Origin: Bacteroidales bacterium
GTDB lineage: Bacteria; Bacteroidota; Bacteroidia; Bacteroidales; P3
Direction: 5' to 3'
DNA: 37,045 bases
Assembly (NCBI GenBank): GCA_017962445.1
Contig: JAGCVI010000003.1
Coordinates: forward strand, 1 to 37,045
The translations under genes were made by a program, and so were the position numbers. Below are positions 8,396 through 16,980 of the stretch, piece by piece. The notes under the pieces are model-generated. The model saw only the letters and a program-made list of their open reading frames with translations, did no database searches and was not told the origin of the DNA. Every line of letters starts with the position of its first letter. Positions within the stretch are counted from its first letter, which is position 1.

Positions 8396-8815
8396 TTAGC
8401 GGCCCAAACGATTCCACGAATGCGAATAACCCGCCGGACAGCCGTACGACGACGGCGTGCGTTGCGAATAGATAGCCAAGCCGCATTTCTTGCACATGTA
8501 AGCCACATCGCCCTTCTCGCCAAGGCTCTGCCAGCTGTGCGAATAGCCTGCCGGACAGCCGTACGACGACGGCGTGCTGCTGTTCTCTATATGGGTGCCG
8601 CATTTCTTGCACTGGTAGTTCTTGTTGCCAACCACACCCAGATTCTGCCAACTGTGCGAATAGCCGGCAGGGCAGTTGTACGAACTCGGCGTCTGTGTGC
8701 TCTTCACGACCACGCCGCACTTCTTGCACTGGTAGTTTCTCAATGTGGTCTGCGCCGAAGCAGAACCCACACACACAAACATGGCAATCAGAAAAATAGT
8801 AAAAATCCGTTTCAT
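8396..8815 (-). CDS. Small exported protein of three zinc-ribbon-like repeats
   Basis: Signal peptide at 1-21 (ending GSASA), then three repeats with a 39-residue period (about 28-60, 67-99, 106-138). Each runs Y-x-CKKCG, a variable 8-10 residue stretch, TPSSY-x-CPAGYSHSW and LG. The candidate metal ligands line up in every copy: C30, C33, C48, H54; C69, C72, C87, H93; C108, C111, C126, H132. That is a C-x2-C...C-x5-H set, similar to a zinc ribbon, but outside the cytoplasm. An alternative is a disulfide-stabilised repeat, though three Cys per unit is odd for that. I do not recognise the family or function. It heads a minus-strand run with the PLD-like and exonuclease genes. Confidence 0.75.
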   Translation of the reverse strand: MKRIFTIFLIAMFVCVGSASAQTTLRNYQCKKCGVVVKSTQTPSSYNCPAGYSHSWQNLGVVGNKNYQCKKCGTHIENSSTPSSYGCPAGYSHSWQSLGEKGDVAYMCKKCGLAIYSQRTPSSYGCPAGYSHSWNRLGR

Positions 8816-8957
8816 AGTTCTATTTTTTTAGGATTAAGTCTTTATTGTTTTATTGGTGATGAAATATGGGAAGTAATATAGGAAGTTAATCTTCGATGGA
8901 ATTAATAATGGTAGTTATCTTCTGCGCAAAGGACAATACAGAACATTTGTCCATTTT
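8816..8957. other. Left part of the gap before htpG: nothing recognised
   Basis: First 142 bases of a 499-base gap between divergent genes. A+T-rich; it must hold the promoter of the minus-strand zinc-ribbon gene, but I see no clean TAnnTTTG box on that strand. Confidence 0.4.
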
Positions 8958-9013
8958 TGCCGAAGGCTGCGTGCCGAAGGCTGCGTGCCGAAGGCTGCGT
9001 GCCGAAGGCTGCG
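8958..9013. repeat. Four exact 14-bp tandem repeats (TGCCGAAGGCTGCG)
   Basis: Units at 8958-8971, 8972-8985, 8986-8999 and 9000-9013 are identical. Each contains GCC-GAA-GGC, a tiny dyad. G+C-rich inside an A+T-rich gap. There are no spacers, so it is a minisatellite and not a CRISPR. Confidence 0.95.
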
Positions 9014-9108
9014 AACACCTTAATTAAATTTTATTGTGGTGAGCAACACCTTAATTAAAATTTATTGTGGTGAGCAACACCATATAAATAAAAAATAATA
9101 CAGTGAGC
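9014..9108. repeat. 31-bp direct repeats framed by AACACC and GTGAGC
   Basis: Copies at 9014-9044 and 9045-9075 differ by one base in the A/T core; a third, degenerate copy of 33 bases is at 9076-9108. Each unit has CACC near one end and GGTG near the other around a TTAATTAA core, so each can form a short hairpin. The tract abuts the 14-bp minisatellite. From 9111 to about 9165 a run of ACTCCC/CTTTTACT elements adds further low-grade repetition. Confidence 0.9.
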
Positions 9109-9215
9109 AACTCCCTCTTTTACTTCCAATTTAACTCCCACTTTTACTCCCATTTTTTCACTCTCTATAACGTCAACCTACGACTGTTTATTGTGTCGGT
9201 CATGCCTCACGGACA

Positions 9216-9243
9216 TGTCAAAATGTCATACTTCCTACCTTTG
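9216..9243 (+). promoter_or_regulatory. htpG promoter region: TGTCAAAATGTCA plus -7 box TACCTTTG
   Basis: TACCTTTG (9236-9243) fits TAnnTTTG exactly and would give a leader of about 65 bases. TGTCAAAATGTCA (9216-9228), a direct repeat of TGTCA, lies 7 bases before it, where a -33 element would be expected. The same motif with one change is at 17082-17094. It may be a stress operator; no CIRCE element is present. Confidence 0.6.
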
Positions 9244-9314
9244 GAATGAAAATTGCGACAACCGGTCAAGGGTATAACCCTGCCAAAATTTGATAATAAT
9301 AATGAATAAATATT

Positions 9315-11297
9315 ATGCAAGGTAATTTGAACGTTCAGACCGAAAACATCTTCCCGGTCATCAAGAAATTCCTCTATTCGGATCATGAGATCTTCCTCCG
9401 TGAGCTGATCTCCAACGCTATCGATGCAACACAGAAACTGAAAGCCCTCTCGTCGCGCGGCGAGGTGCAGGGCGATTTGGGCGACCTCACCGTCGAAGTG
9501 AAAATCGACAAGAAGAAACTCATCATCAGCGACCGCGGCATCGGCATGACGCAGGACGAAATCGACAAGTACATCAACCAGATAGCCTTCAGCGGCGCCA
9601 ACGATTTCCTCGACAAGTACAAGGATGTCCAGGAAAACCTCATCGGCCATTTCGGCCTCGGTTTCTATTCCGCCTTTATGGTGGCCGACAAGGTTGAAAT
9701 AGAGACCAAGTCCTACAAGGACGCTCCCGCTGTACACTGGAGCTGCGACGGCTCGCCCGAATTCGAGATGAAAGAAGGCAAGAAGAAAGACCGCGGCACC
9801 GACATCATCCTCCACATCGCCGACGACTGCAAGGAATTCCTCGAAGAGCACCGCATCCTCGAGCTCCTGAGAAAATACTGCCGTTTCATGCCCATCGCCA
9901 TCCGCTTCGGCGAGGAGAGCAAGTGGGAGGACAGCGAGACCGAATTCAATGAAGTGGACGATGGTGAAGGAAGTGCCAGTGGCACTTCCGATAGCGAAGC
10001 GGAGAACAAAAGCAAGAAGAAAGAACCCAAGCGCGTCGAGAAGAAGGTGCCGCGTATCATCAACGACACCGACCCGGCATGGAAGAAGAAACCTGCCGAC
10101 CTCACCGACGAGGACTACAAGAAATTCTACCACGAGCTCTACCCGATGAATTTCGAGGAACCTCTGTTCCAAATCCACCTCAACGTCGACTACCCGTTCA
10201 ACCTCACCGGCATCCTCTACTTCCCCAAAGTGCGCAAAACCATCGACCCCAACCGCAACAAGATTCAACTATATTGCAACCAGGTGTTTGTAACCGACAG
10301 CGTTGAAGGCGTGGTACCTGAATACCTGATGCTGCTGCACGGTGTGCTCGACAGCCCCGACATACCGCTCAACGTCAGCCGCAGCTACCTGCAGAGCGAC
10401 AGCAACGTCAAGAAGATTGCCCAGCACATCAGCAAGAAAGTCGCCGACAAACTTGAAGAGATGAGCAAGAACAAAGTCGAACTGAAAGATGCCGACGGCA
10501 ACGACGTGGCCGATGCCCCCACCCAATTGGAAGAGAAATGGGACGACATAAAGATCTTTGTAGAATACGGCATGCTGACTGAAGAGAAGTTCTGCGAACG
10601 CGCCATGAAGTTCACCCTCCTCAAGAACACCGAGGGCAAATACTTCAAACTCGACGACTACCGTGACAAAATCAAGACCCTGCAGACAGACAAGGACAAG
10701 AATGTCATCTATCTCTATGCAACGGATGTCGACGAACAGCACGCCTACATCGCCAAGGCCAAGGAGAAAGGCTATGATGTCCTGCTGATGGACAGCGTCC
10801 TCAACTCACACTTCATCAACCTGCTGGAACAGAAAATCGACAAGACTCGCTTCGTACGCGTCGACGGCGACACCGTTGAAAAACTCATTGCCCACGACGA
10901 CAACATACCCGAGAAACTGACCCAGGAGGAGAAAGACAAGCTGAAACCCATCATCGAGGCCGAAGTAGACAAAACACACTACACCGTCATGCTCGAAAGC
11001 ATGGAGAGCGACGACCAGCCCATGGTCATAACCCAGAACGAGTTCATGCGCCGTTACAAGGAGATGAGCCAGACCAGCGGTGGCGGCATGGGATTCTATG
11101 GCGAGATGCCCGACAACTACAATCTGGTTGTCAACATCAACCATCCGCTTATCAGCCAGGTGCTCAACGAACCCGACGCAGACAAGCAGAAACAGCTCGT
11201 CCACCAGCTCACCGACCTTGCCCTGCTGAGCAACGGCCTGCTCAAAGGCGAAGCACTGACCCAGTTCATCAAGCGTAGCGTCGACATCATCAAATAA
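9315..11297 (+). CDS. htpG: Molecular chaperone HtpG (Hsp90)
   Basis: ATP-dependent chaperone, cytoplasmic dimer. 660 residues. The N-terminal GHKL ATPase domain shows ELISNAIDA (ATP-binding Glu/Asn), DRGIGM, and LIGHFGLGFYSAFMVADKV (ATP lid). The middle domain follows from about 255 (WKKKPADLTDEDYKKFYHELYPM) with the NVSRSYLQSD region. The C-terminal dimerisation domain includes NINHPL. Odd feature: residues about 212-247, between N-terminal and middle domains, are a highly charged, low-complexity insertion (acidic/Ser-rich, then Lys-rich) that resembles the charged linker of eukaryotic Hsp90 and contains a perfect DNA inverted repeat. Monocistronic, with its own promoter and terminator. Confidence 0.97.
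   Translation: MQGNLNVQTENIFPVIKKFLYSDHEIFLRELISNAIDATQKLKALSSRGEVQGDLGDLTVEVKIDKKKLIISDRGIGMTQDEIDKYINQIAFSGANDFLDKYKDVQENLIGHFGLGFYSAFMVADKVEIETKSYKDAPAVHWSCDGSPEFEMKEGKKKDRGTDIILHIADDCKEFLEEHRILELLRKYCRFMPIAIRFGEESKWEDSETEFNEVDDGEGSASGTSDSEAENKSKKKEPKRVEKKVPRIINDTDPAWKKKPADLTDEDYKKFYHELYPMNFEEPLFQIHLNVDYPFNLTGILYFPKVRKTIDPNRNKIQLYCNQVFVTDSVEGVVPEYLMLLHGVLDSPDIPLNVSRSYLQSDSNVKKIAQHISKKVADKLEEMSKNKVELKDADGNDVADAPTQLEEKWDDIKIFVEYGMLTEEKFCERAMKFTLLKNTEGKYFKLDDYRDKIKTLQTDKDKNVIYLYATDVDEQHAYIAKAKEKGYDVLLMDSVLNSHFINLLEQKIDKTRFVRVDGDTVEKLIAHDDNIPEKLTQEEKDKLKPIIEAEVDKTHYTVMLESMESDDQPMVITQNEFMRRYKEMSQTSGGGMGFYGEMPDNYNLVVNINHPLISQVLNEPDADKQKQLVHQLTDLALLSNGLLKGEALTQFIKRSVDIIK
9969..9989. repeat. Perfect 21-bp inverted repeat inside the htpG linker
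   Basis: GGAAGTGCC, loop AGT, GGCACTTCC: nine-base arms, three-base loop. It is translated in frame as part of the charged linker. Its geometry equals that of the hairpin at 17161-17181, though the sequence differs. Confidence 0.9.
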
Positions 11298-11322
11298 CGC
11301 CTCCCCGTACTTAACTATACAC

Positions 11323-11361
11323 AAAAGGATGCCTCGACTGTTTCGTGGCATCCTTTTTTTT
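11323..11361 (+). terminator. Intrinsic terminator of htpG
   Basis: AAAAGGATGCC (11323-11333) pairs with GGCATCCTTTT (11347-11357); the loop has a further CGA/TCG stem. Eight Ts run from 11354 to 11361. It begins 26 bases after the htpG stop. Confidence 0.92.
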
Positions 11362-11394
11362 ATCGCTGAACAGACCTTTTATTACATACAGCTA

Positions 11395-11433
11395 TACCCT
11401 ACCGGGACTACTAAGAATAGTCCCGATAGGGTA
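11395..11433. repeat. Long hairpin between convergent htpG and lpxA
   Basis: Bases 11395-11410 (TACCCTACCGGGACTA) pair with 11418-11433 (TAGTCCCGATAGGGTA), 16 positions with one mismatch and a 7-base loop CTAAGAA. It lies 22 bases after the lpxA stop and could end the minus-strand operon, but no T-run follows directly on that strand. A REP-like element is the alternative. Confidence 0.8.
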
Positions 11434-11455
11434 GAAATATTTTATAAGGCAATTA

Positions 11456-12259
11456 TTATGCCTCTGGGTCGTGGCTTTTGCTGAGGTATGTATAGCCCTT
11501 CATCAGGCCGGTATTGGCATTTCCGATAAAGCTCAACACTATCTTGCCCTCGTCGGTGTTGCCGTATTGCTCCTTGATAAGCTCGACAGCATGCGTCACA
11601 TTAAGGCCTTTCTGGTATATGATACGGTAGATATCCTGAATATTGTTTATGGCCTGGGGCGAGAAACCTCTGCGCTGCAGACCGAGGGCATTCACGCCGG
11701 CAAACGATATCGGGTAGCGGGCTGCCTTGACAAAAGGCGGTATGTCTTTGTTGACCAGCGAGCCGCCCATGGTGATGACATGCGAACCGATATGCACAAA
11801 CTGAAGGATGGCTGTCTTGCCGCCCAGCACGGTCCAGTCACCGACGATGATATGGCCGGCCAGCGTGGTGTTGTTGGCAAAGACGCAGTTGTTGCCGACC
11901 ACGCAGTCATGAGCGATATGGACATACGCCATCAGCAGGTTGTTGTTGCCGATGACCGTCTTGCCCGATGCCGAAGTGCCGCGATTGATGGTGCAGCATT
12001 CGCGAATCACGTTATCGTCGCCAATCTCGACGGTTGTATATTCTCCGTTGAATTTCAGATCCTGCGGAATAGCAGCGATTACTGAGCCCGGGAAGATCTT
12101 GCAGTTCTTGCCAATACGTGCGCCGGGGAAAATGGTCACATTGGGTCCAATCCAGGTGCCGTCGCCAATGACGACATCTTCGCTGATAGTTGAAAAGTTA
12201 CAAATCTTTACGTTGTTTCCGATTTTTGCCTCGGGATGCAAATCGTAGAGTGTTGCCAT
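11456..12259 (-). CDS. lpxA: Acyl-ACP:UDP-N-acetylglucosamine O-acyltransferase
   Basis: First step of lipid A synthesis: transfers a 3-hydroxyacyl chain from acyl carrier protein to UDP-GlcNAc. From the ATG at 12259 it has 267 residues, close to the usual length; starting there leaves a 31-base gap to lpxC, while the upstream ATG at 12304 would overlap lpxC and add a non-homologous basic stretch. The body is a left-handed beta helix of hexapeptide repeats (IGNNVKI, IGDGTWIGPNVTI, VVGNNCVFANN). The catalytic His is in AYVHIAHDC. The C-terminal helical region (SPQAINNIQDIYRIIY) fits the family. Last gene of the guaA-LysM-lpxC-lpxA minus-strand run. Confidence 0.96.
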   Translation of the reverse strand: MATLYDLHPEAKIGNNVKICNFSTISEDVVIGDGTWIGPNVTIFPGARIGKNCKIFPGSVIAAIPQDLKFNGEYTTVEIGDDNVIRECCTINRGTSASGKTVIGNNNLLMAYVHIAHDCVVGNNCVFANNTTLAGHIIVGDWTVLGGKTAILQFVHIGSHVITMGGSLVNKDIPPFVKAARYPISFAGVNALGLQRRGFSPQAINNIQDIYRIIYQKGLNVTHAVELIKEQYGNTDEGKIVLSFIGNANTGLMKGYTYLSKSHDPEA

Positions 12260-12290
12260 TTTAAGTTTTTTCCGTTTATGATAAATGTAG

Positions 12291-13211
12291 TTATTTCTGT
12301 TCAAGCATTATCTGGCGTATTTTCGCAGCCAGGTTGACATTGGCGCGGTGGCCCGGGCATTTCAGAGTGAACTTGCCCACAACAGGCCTGCCGACCAGAT
12401 AAATATCGCCTACGAAATCGAGCAGTTTGTGGCGTGCCGGCTCGTTGGGATAATACGGCTCAATGGTGTTGAGTACACCGTCGCGCACCTGTATGCTCTC
12501 CGGATCGCGGCCATAGAGCTTCGCCAGACGGTTCTTTTCCTCGTCACCAAGGGGCTTGTCGACAAAGACAAGGGCATTGTCGAGGTCGCCGCCCTTGATA
12601 AGGTTGAGCGACAGTAGCATCTCGACCTCATGCAGGAAGACGAACGTGCGGCAACGCGATATCGCCTCTTCGTAATCGGAATACCCAACCAACGTGGCCG
12701 ACTGGCTGCCAATCAAATTGCTTGCAAACTCAATATTGCATTCCACCTCAAACCTGTCGGCAGGCTCGGCATGCAGCACGATGCCCGACTCCGGCTCGCT
12801 CCACTCGACAGCCTCGCTCAGTTTGAAAACACGACGTTCCTCGCCAAGGGTCTCCATGCCTGACTTTTTAATCTGCTCCACCCATAGGCGGGCACTGCCG
12901 TCAAGGATTGGGACTTCCGGTCCGTCGACCTCGACGATGGCGTTGTCGACATGCATGCCGTGGAAAGCGGACATCATGTGCTCGATAGTCGACACCGAAG
13001 CGTCACCCACCGCCACCGTGGTTCCGTGATTGGTACCGACAACGCGGTCCGCAACGGCAGGAATGTCAACGGCAGGACTCAGGTCTATACGGCGCAGGAC
13101 GATGCCCTCGTTAGCCTTTGCAGGCTTTACCGTGGCATGTATGAACTTGCCCGTGTGGAGTCCAGGACCCGACAGAGTGAAAGCGTTCTTTATGGTTGTT
13201 TGATATTCCAT
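12291..13211 (-). CDS. lpxC: UDP-3-O-acyl-N-acetylglucosamine deacetylase, without the fused FabZ domain
   Basis: Zinc deacetylase, the committed step of lipid A synthesis. 306 residues. Zinc ligands are visible: His in STIEHMMSAFHGM (near 79), and His plus Asp in RHKLLDFVGD; the catalytic C-terminal His is in CPGHRANVNLA. The Bacteroidota form is normally an LpxC-FabZ fusion of about 460 residues. Here the frame stops right after the LpxC domain (ending IMLEQK), lpxA follows after 31 bases, and no dehydratase remains are visible, so the FabZ half is absent from this locus. The stop is followed by the lpxA start without room for lost sequence. Confidence 0.95.
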   Translation of the reverse strand: MEYQTTIKNAFTLSGPGLHTGKFIHATVKPAKANEGIVLRRIDLSPAVDIPAVADRVVGTNHGTTVAVGDASVSTIEHMMSAFHGMHVDNAIVEVDGPEVPILDGSARLWVEQIKKSGMETLGEERRVFKLSEAVEWSEPESGIVLHAEPADRFEVECNIEFASNLIGSQSATLVGYSDYEEAISRCRTFVFLHEVEMLLSLNLIKGGDLDNALVFVDKPLGDEEKNRLAKLYGRDPESIQVRDGVLNTIEPYYPNEPARHKLLDFVGDIYLVGRPVVGKFTLKCPGHRANVNLAAKIRQIMLEQK

Positions 13212-13238
13212 TCTTAATTCAACTTGTTTCTTAATACT

Positions 13239-15305
13239 TTAATTCACCTTGATAAGCTTGTATGACTGCATTTGGTAGATGTCGGGAGCCTGGTTCTCAT
13301 ACCCTCCCGTAGGCGACTGCTGTTTCAGCCTGAGCGGGAAAAGCAGGTCGATGGGGGTCTGGAAATTCTGTGGATTGCGCCAGAACTCAGCGCCCTTGCT
13401 CGTCAACGCCTTGACAAAAAACAGTGTAATATCATGAGCCACACCCGCATAGAGCGTATTTGGCTCTGTGCGGAACTTGGTCTTATAGGTGTCTATGAAA
13501 TCCTTGTGACGCGGGTTGTTATAGTCGAGATGGCCCGTCGTGACCGATGTGTAGTTAAGGTGCTGCAGCTGGTCATAGTCAACACTCTTGACCTCCGTCA
13601 AGAAGAAATTGTTCACCGTCATCAATGTCGGCACATGCGAAGTCAGCGACGACAGTCTGTTGAGCAGCGTGGTGGCATACACCGTGTTCTTGTTCCCGTC
13701 TTGGTTGTAGATGCTCACAATGACGTTGTCGTCAGTCGACTTCATTGCACTGATCAGCTTGCCGTTAGCAGCCCAGTCGAAAAGCGTGTATTTAATATCA
13801 TTTCGTGCCGCAAGCTGTTTCTGGAACTCTTCAAAATACTCGTGTTCCTCGCTCACGACGCTCTTGTTGTTCGAGTGCATAAGGTACAGGTGACCGTTTC
13901 TGTGCTTCGTCGCCACAAGGTCAAGCATCGACTTTACAACGCCCTCTGTCGACGGCATATACTTGACAACGTATGGGTTGTCCTTGACAACATCGACTCG
14001 CGACGAGAACGGGTTGATCACAAACACCTGGTACTTCTTGGCCAACTGCGCCAACTTGTCAAACGGTTCCTTGACCAGCAAAGCAATGATGAAATCGGAA
14101 TTGGCAACTCCATGACTTTCAAATGCGGCCTCCACATCGGCAGGCTTCGTCGACACCACGTCGACAACATTCAAAAGCACATTATAGCCCTGTCCTTGCA
14201 GTTCGTCGAGTGCCATGAGTATGCCCTCGTAGAACTGCACGAATTCAAAAACCTTGTATTGTTTCTTGCCTCTCTGCTCGATGTCGAACTTCGATGTTGA
14301 AATACCTTCAATCTCGTTTAGATGAAGAGGCATCATCACGGTGACACATATACGGTCCTTGCTTTGCAGGTCGCGGACCTGGTAATTGAAGCCCGACACA
14401 GTCGAGAAATTGTAATATCCAGCCTGCGTTGTCGGGAACCCTGTCGGCACTTCGGTGAACGGATATGGATTAACTATCACCCTTGGCTGCGGCTTGGCTG
14501 CGGCTTCTTCGTTCTGTACTGCCGGCTCTGCTTTGCCTGCCTCGGCCTGTTTTTTCTGTTCCTCCTGTCGTTTCTGTTCTGCAACACGCTTCTCTTCATC
14601 AAGACGCTTCTGTTCTGCCAAACGTTTCTCCTCAGCAATACGTTTCTCCTCATCCAGACGTTTCTGTTCGGCTATGCGTTTCTCCTCATCCAGGCGCTTT
14701 TGTTCTTCTATTTTCTTCTGCTCCTCGGCCTTCTTTTGCTCCTCAATCTTTTTTTGTTCTTCGGCCTGTTTGTTTAGCTGGTTGTCTGTCGCCGTCGGCT
14801 TGTTGGCCTGGGTGTCATTGCTTTCCGCGCTGGCTTTCGGGGCATTGCGCGGAGGCACCTTAAGCATCTGTCCTGCTTTCAGCTGCGAATTCTCCAGTTC
14901 GGGGTTGGCCTCCACAATCTGTTCTACAGTCACGCCATATTCTCTGCTGATTGAATACAGTGTCTGTCCTGCCTCCACCTTGATGTAATGCGTGCGCTCC
15001 GTGGTCGTCGCCACACCTGCGGCAGTCGTCACAGCCGCCACGCTGTATTCATTCTTCGGCAGCCATACCGTGTCGCCAACCTTCATAAGGTGTATGTCAG
15101 TCTTGATGACCGCGTCATAGTATTTCAGTCCGTAGGCACGTGCTATCGAAAACAGCGTCTGTCCCTGCTCCACAATATGGATGTAGTATTCCTTTCCTCC
15201 TACACGCTGAGTCTTGTCCGACAACCGCACAGGCACTGTACCGGTGCCCTGTGCCGAAGCCATCACGAAAACCATCAACATTAAAACGAAAAGCAGTTTC
15301 TTCAT
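13239..15305 (-). CDS. LysM and periplasmic-binding (PBP1-like) domain protein with coiled coil
   Basis: A 688-residue envelope protein. Signal peptide at 1-18 (ending VMASA). Two LysM domains (about 40-87 and 105-152: GQTLFSIARAYGLKYYD, GQTLYSISREYGVTVEQI) should hold it to peptidoglycan. Residues about 175-270 are a charged Glu-Gln-Lys-Arg tract of EEQKK/LDEEKR repeats, probably a long helix. Residues about 310-688 resemble the type 1 periplasmic ligand-binding fold of amino-acid ABC receptors (VMMPLHLNE, FYEGILMALDEL, INPFSSRV, SVTTGHLDY). No permease genes are nearby, so a structural or sensing role is as likely as uptake. It lies between guaA and lpxC, 39 and 27 bases away. Confidence 0.88.
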   Translation of the reverse strand: MKKLLFVLMLMVFVMASAQGTGTVPVRLSDKTQRVGGKEYYIHIVEQGQTLFSIARAYGLKYYDAVIKTDIHLMKVGDTVWLPKNEYSVAAVTTAAGVATTTERTHYIKVEAGQTLYSISREYGVTVEQIVEANPELENSQLKAGQMLKVPPRNAPKASAESNDTQANKPTATDNQLNKQAEEQKKIEEQKKAEEQKKIEEQKRLDEEKRIAEQKRLDEEKRIAEEKRLAEQKRLDEEKRVAEQKRQEEQKKQAEAGKAEPAVQNEEAAAKPQPRVIVNPYPFTEVPTGFPTTQAGYYNFSTVSGFNYQVRDLQSKDRICVTVMMPLHLNEIEGISTSKFDIEQRGKKQYKVFEFVQFYEGILMALDELQGQGYNVLLNVVDVVSTKPADVEAAFESHGVANSDFIIALLVKEPFDKLAQLAKKYQVFVINPFSSRVDVVKDNPYVVKYMPSTEGVVKSMLDLVATKHRNGHLYLMHSNNKSVVSEEHEYFEEFQKQLAARNDIKYTLFDWAANGKLISAMKSTDDNVIVSIYNQDGNKNTVYATTLLNRLSSLTSHVPTLMTVNNFFLTEVKSVDYDQLQHLNYTSVTTGHLDYNNPRHKDFIDTYKTKFRTEPNTLYAGVAHDITLFFVKALTSKGAEFWRNPQNFQTPIDLLFPLRLKQQSPTGGYENQAPDIYQMQSYKLIKVN

Positions 15306-15344
15306 CTGAATTGTGAGATTGTGAAAGGTTTATTGAATAATTGA

Positions 15345-16871
15345 TTATTCCCACTCAATAGTTGCCGGCGGCTTGGAGCTGATGTCGTACACCACGCGGT
15401 TCACGCCTTTCACTCGGTTGATTATGTCGTTCGATACCTTTGCCAGAAAATCGTAAGGTAGATGCGACCAGTCGGCTGTCATGCCATCAACCGACTCGAC
15501 AGCCCTCAGTGCCACCACGCTCTCATATGTTCTCTCATCGCCCATCACGCCCACCGACTGCACAGGCAGCAGCATTGCGCCAGCCTGCCAGACCTTGTCG
15601 TACAGGTCGTTGTCGCGCAGACCGCGGATAAAGATGTCGTCGACCTCCTGAAGTATGCGCACCTTCTCGGGGGTGACATCGCTCAGTATGCGGATTGCCA
15701 GACCTGGACCAGGGAACGGGTGACGGCCTATGAGCTCCTGCTTGATGCCCAGCTGGCGGCCAACACGGCGAACCTCGTCCTTGAAGAGGCTGCGCAAAGG
15801 CTCCACCAACTTCAGTTTCATATAGTCGGGCAGTCCGCCCACATTGTGGTGCGACTTGATGGTCTGCGACGGACCCTTGACGGAGCTCGACTCAATAACA
15901 TCGGGATATATCGTGCCCTGTGCCAACCATTTGGCATCGGTCACCTCTTTAGAGGCATCGTCAAAGACATCGATGAAAGTCTTGCCAATGGCCTTGCGTT
16001 TCTTCTCGGGATCGGTCACGCCGGCCAGCACCTCGTAGAATCGGCTCTTTGCATCCACACCCTTCACATTCAAGCCCATATCCTTATACGACTCAAGGAC
16101 GCTCTCGAACTCGTTCTTGCGCAGCAAGCCGTTGTCGACGAATATGCAGTGAAGGTTGTGTCCGATGGCTTTGTTAAGCAGCACCGCGGCCACCGACGAG
16201 TCGACACCGCCCGAAAGACCGAGTATCACCTTGTCGTCGCCCACCTGCTCGCGAATCTGGCGGACAGTCATCTCGATGAACGACTCCGGAGTCCAGCTCT
16301 GGTCACAGTGGCAAATGTCCACAACGAAATTCTTCAGAAGCGTCAGTCCATCGACCGAGTGGTGAACCTCGGGATGGAACTGGATGGCGTAGGTCTGTTC
16401 GCCCTCAATCTGATAGCCTGCATACTTGACATTGTCGGTCGAGCAGATGCAACGATAGTTGTCTGGCACACGCTCAATGGTGTCGCCATGGCTCATCCAC
16501 ACCTGCGAACCCGTAGGCACACCCTTCATCAGCGGCGACGTGGTGTCTGTCCACTGCAGGTTGGCGCGGCCATACTCGCGAATCTTCGACTGCTGCACAC
16601 TGCCACCGCCGTACTTTGCCAAATACTGGGCTCCGTAGCACACCGCCAACAGCGGAAGCTTGCCCTTGATATCCTTCATCTCCGGCACCGGCGCGTCGGC
16701 GGCGTTGCACGAATAGGGACTACCTGAAAAAATTACGCCCTTAACATCGCTGGTAAGGGCGGGAATTTTGTTGTATGGATGTATTTCACAGTAAATATTG
16801 AGTTCGCGAACTTTGCGAGCTATCAACTGAGTGTATTGAGAACCAAAGTCTAAGACAATTATCGTGTCCAT
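15345..16871 (-). CDS. guaA: GMP synthase (glutamine-hydrolysing)
   Basis: Converts XMP to GMP with glutamine and ATP. 508 residues. The N-terminal class I glutamine amidotransferase shows the nucleophile C78 in LLAVCYGAQ and the His-Glu pair in [10 protein letters not shown]. The ATP-pyrophosphatase domain starts at [18 protein letters not shown] (PP-loop). The C-terminal dimerisation domain ends with the family tail PPATIEWE. Complete. First gene of the minus-strand run toward lpxA, with a well-placed promoter 22 bases before the ATG. Confidence 0.98.
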   Translation of the reverse strand: MDTIIVLDFGSQYTQLIARKVRELNIYCEIHPYNKIPALTSDVKGVIFSGSPYSCNAADAPVPEMKDIKGKLPLLAVCYGAQYLAKYGGGSVQQSKIREYGRANLQWTDTTSPLMKGVPTGSQVWMSHGDTIERVPDNYRCICSTDNVKYAGYQIEGEQTYAIQFHPEVHHSVDGLTLLKNFVVDICHCDQSWTPESFIEMTVRQIREQVGDDKVILGLSGGVDSSVAAVLLNKAIGHNLHCIFVDNGLLRKNEFESVLESYKDMGLNVKGVDAKSRFYEVLAGVTDPEKKRKAIGKTFIDVFDDASKEVTDAKWLAQGTIYPDVIESSSVKGPSQTIKSHHNVGGLPDYMKLKLVEPLRSLFKDEVRRVGRQLGIKQELIGRHPFPGPGLAIRILSDVTPEKVRILQEVDDIFIRGLRDNDLYDKVWQAGAMLLPVQSVGVMGDERTYESVVALRAVESVDGMTADWSHLPYDFLAKVSNDIINRVKGVNRVVYDISSKPPATIEWE

Positions 16872-16892
16872 ATTCTATTTATAAATAAAGTA

Positions 16893-16900
16893 CAAAAATA
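16893..16900 (-). promoter_or_regulatory. -7 box of guaA (TATTTTTG on the minus strand)
   Basis: CAAAAATA on the plus strand reads TATTTTTG toward guaA, an exact TAnnTTTG match 21 bases before the start codon. No -33 TTTG at normal distance. Confidence 0.7.
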
Positions 16901-16964
16901 CTAAGAATATTTGGAATGCGAAAATTTTATTTCTAACCGACAAAAGCGAATCGTTTTTTTTTTG

Positions 16965-16972
16965 TATTTTTG
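16965..16972 (+). promoter_or_regulatory. -7 box (TATTTTTG) facing the AlkZ-related gene
   Basis: Exact TAnnTTTG match on the plus strand, divergent from the guaA box. Transcription from here would give a leader of nearly 300 bases before the ATG at 17273. Confidence 0.65.
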
Positions 16973-16980
16973 CATCCATA

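Noticed and set aside
8958-9108. CRISPR array
   Set aside because: Repeats are 14 or 31 bases and directly adjacent, with no unique spacers and no cas genes in the window.
12260-12304. Upstream start of lpxA inside lpxC
   Set aside because: It would add a basic stretch not typical of LpxA and overlap the lpxC stop; the ATG at 12259 starts directly at the conserved domain.
15462-16727. 421-residue plus-strand frame opposite guaA, and similar long frames opposite htpG and the LysM gene
   Set aside because: Antisense to clearly conserved proteins; no recognisable domains.
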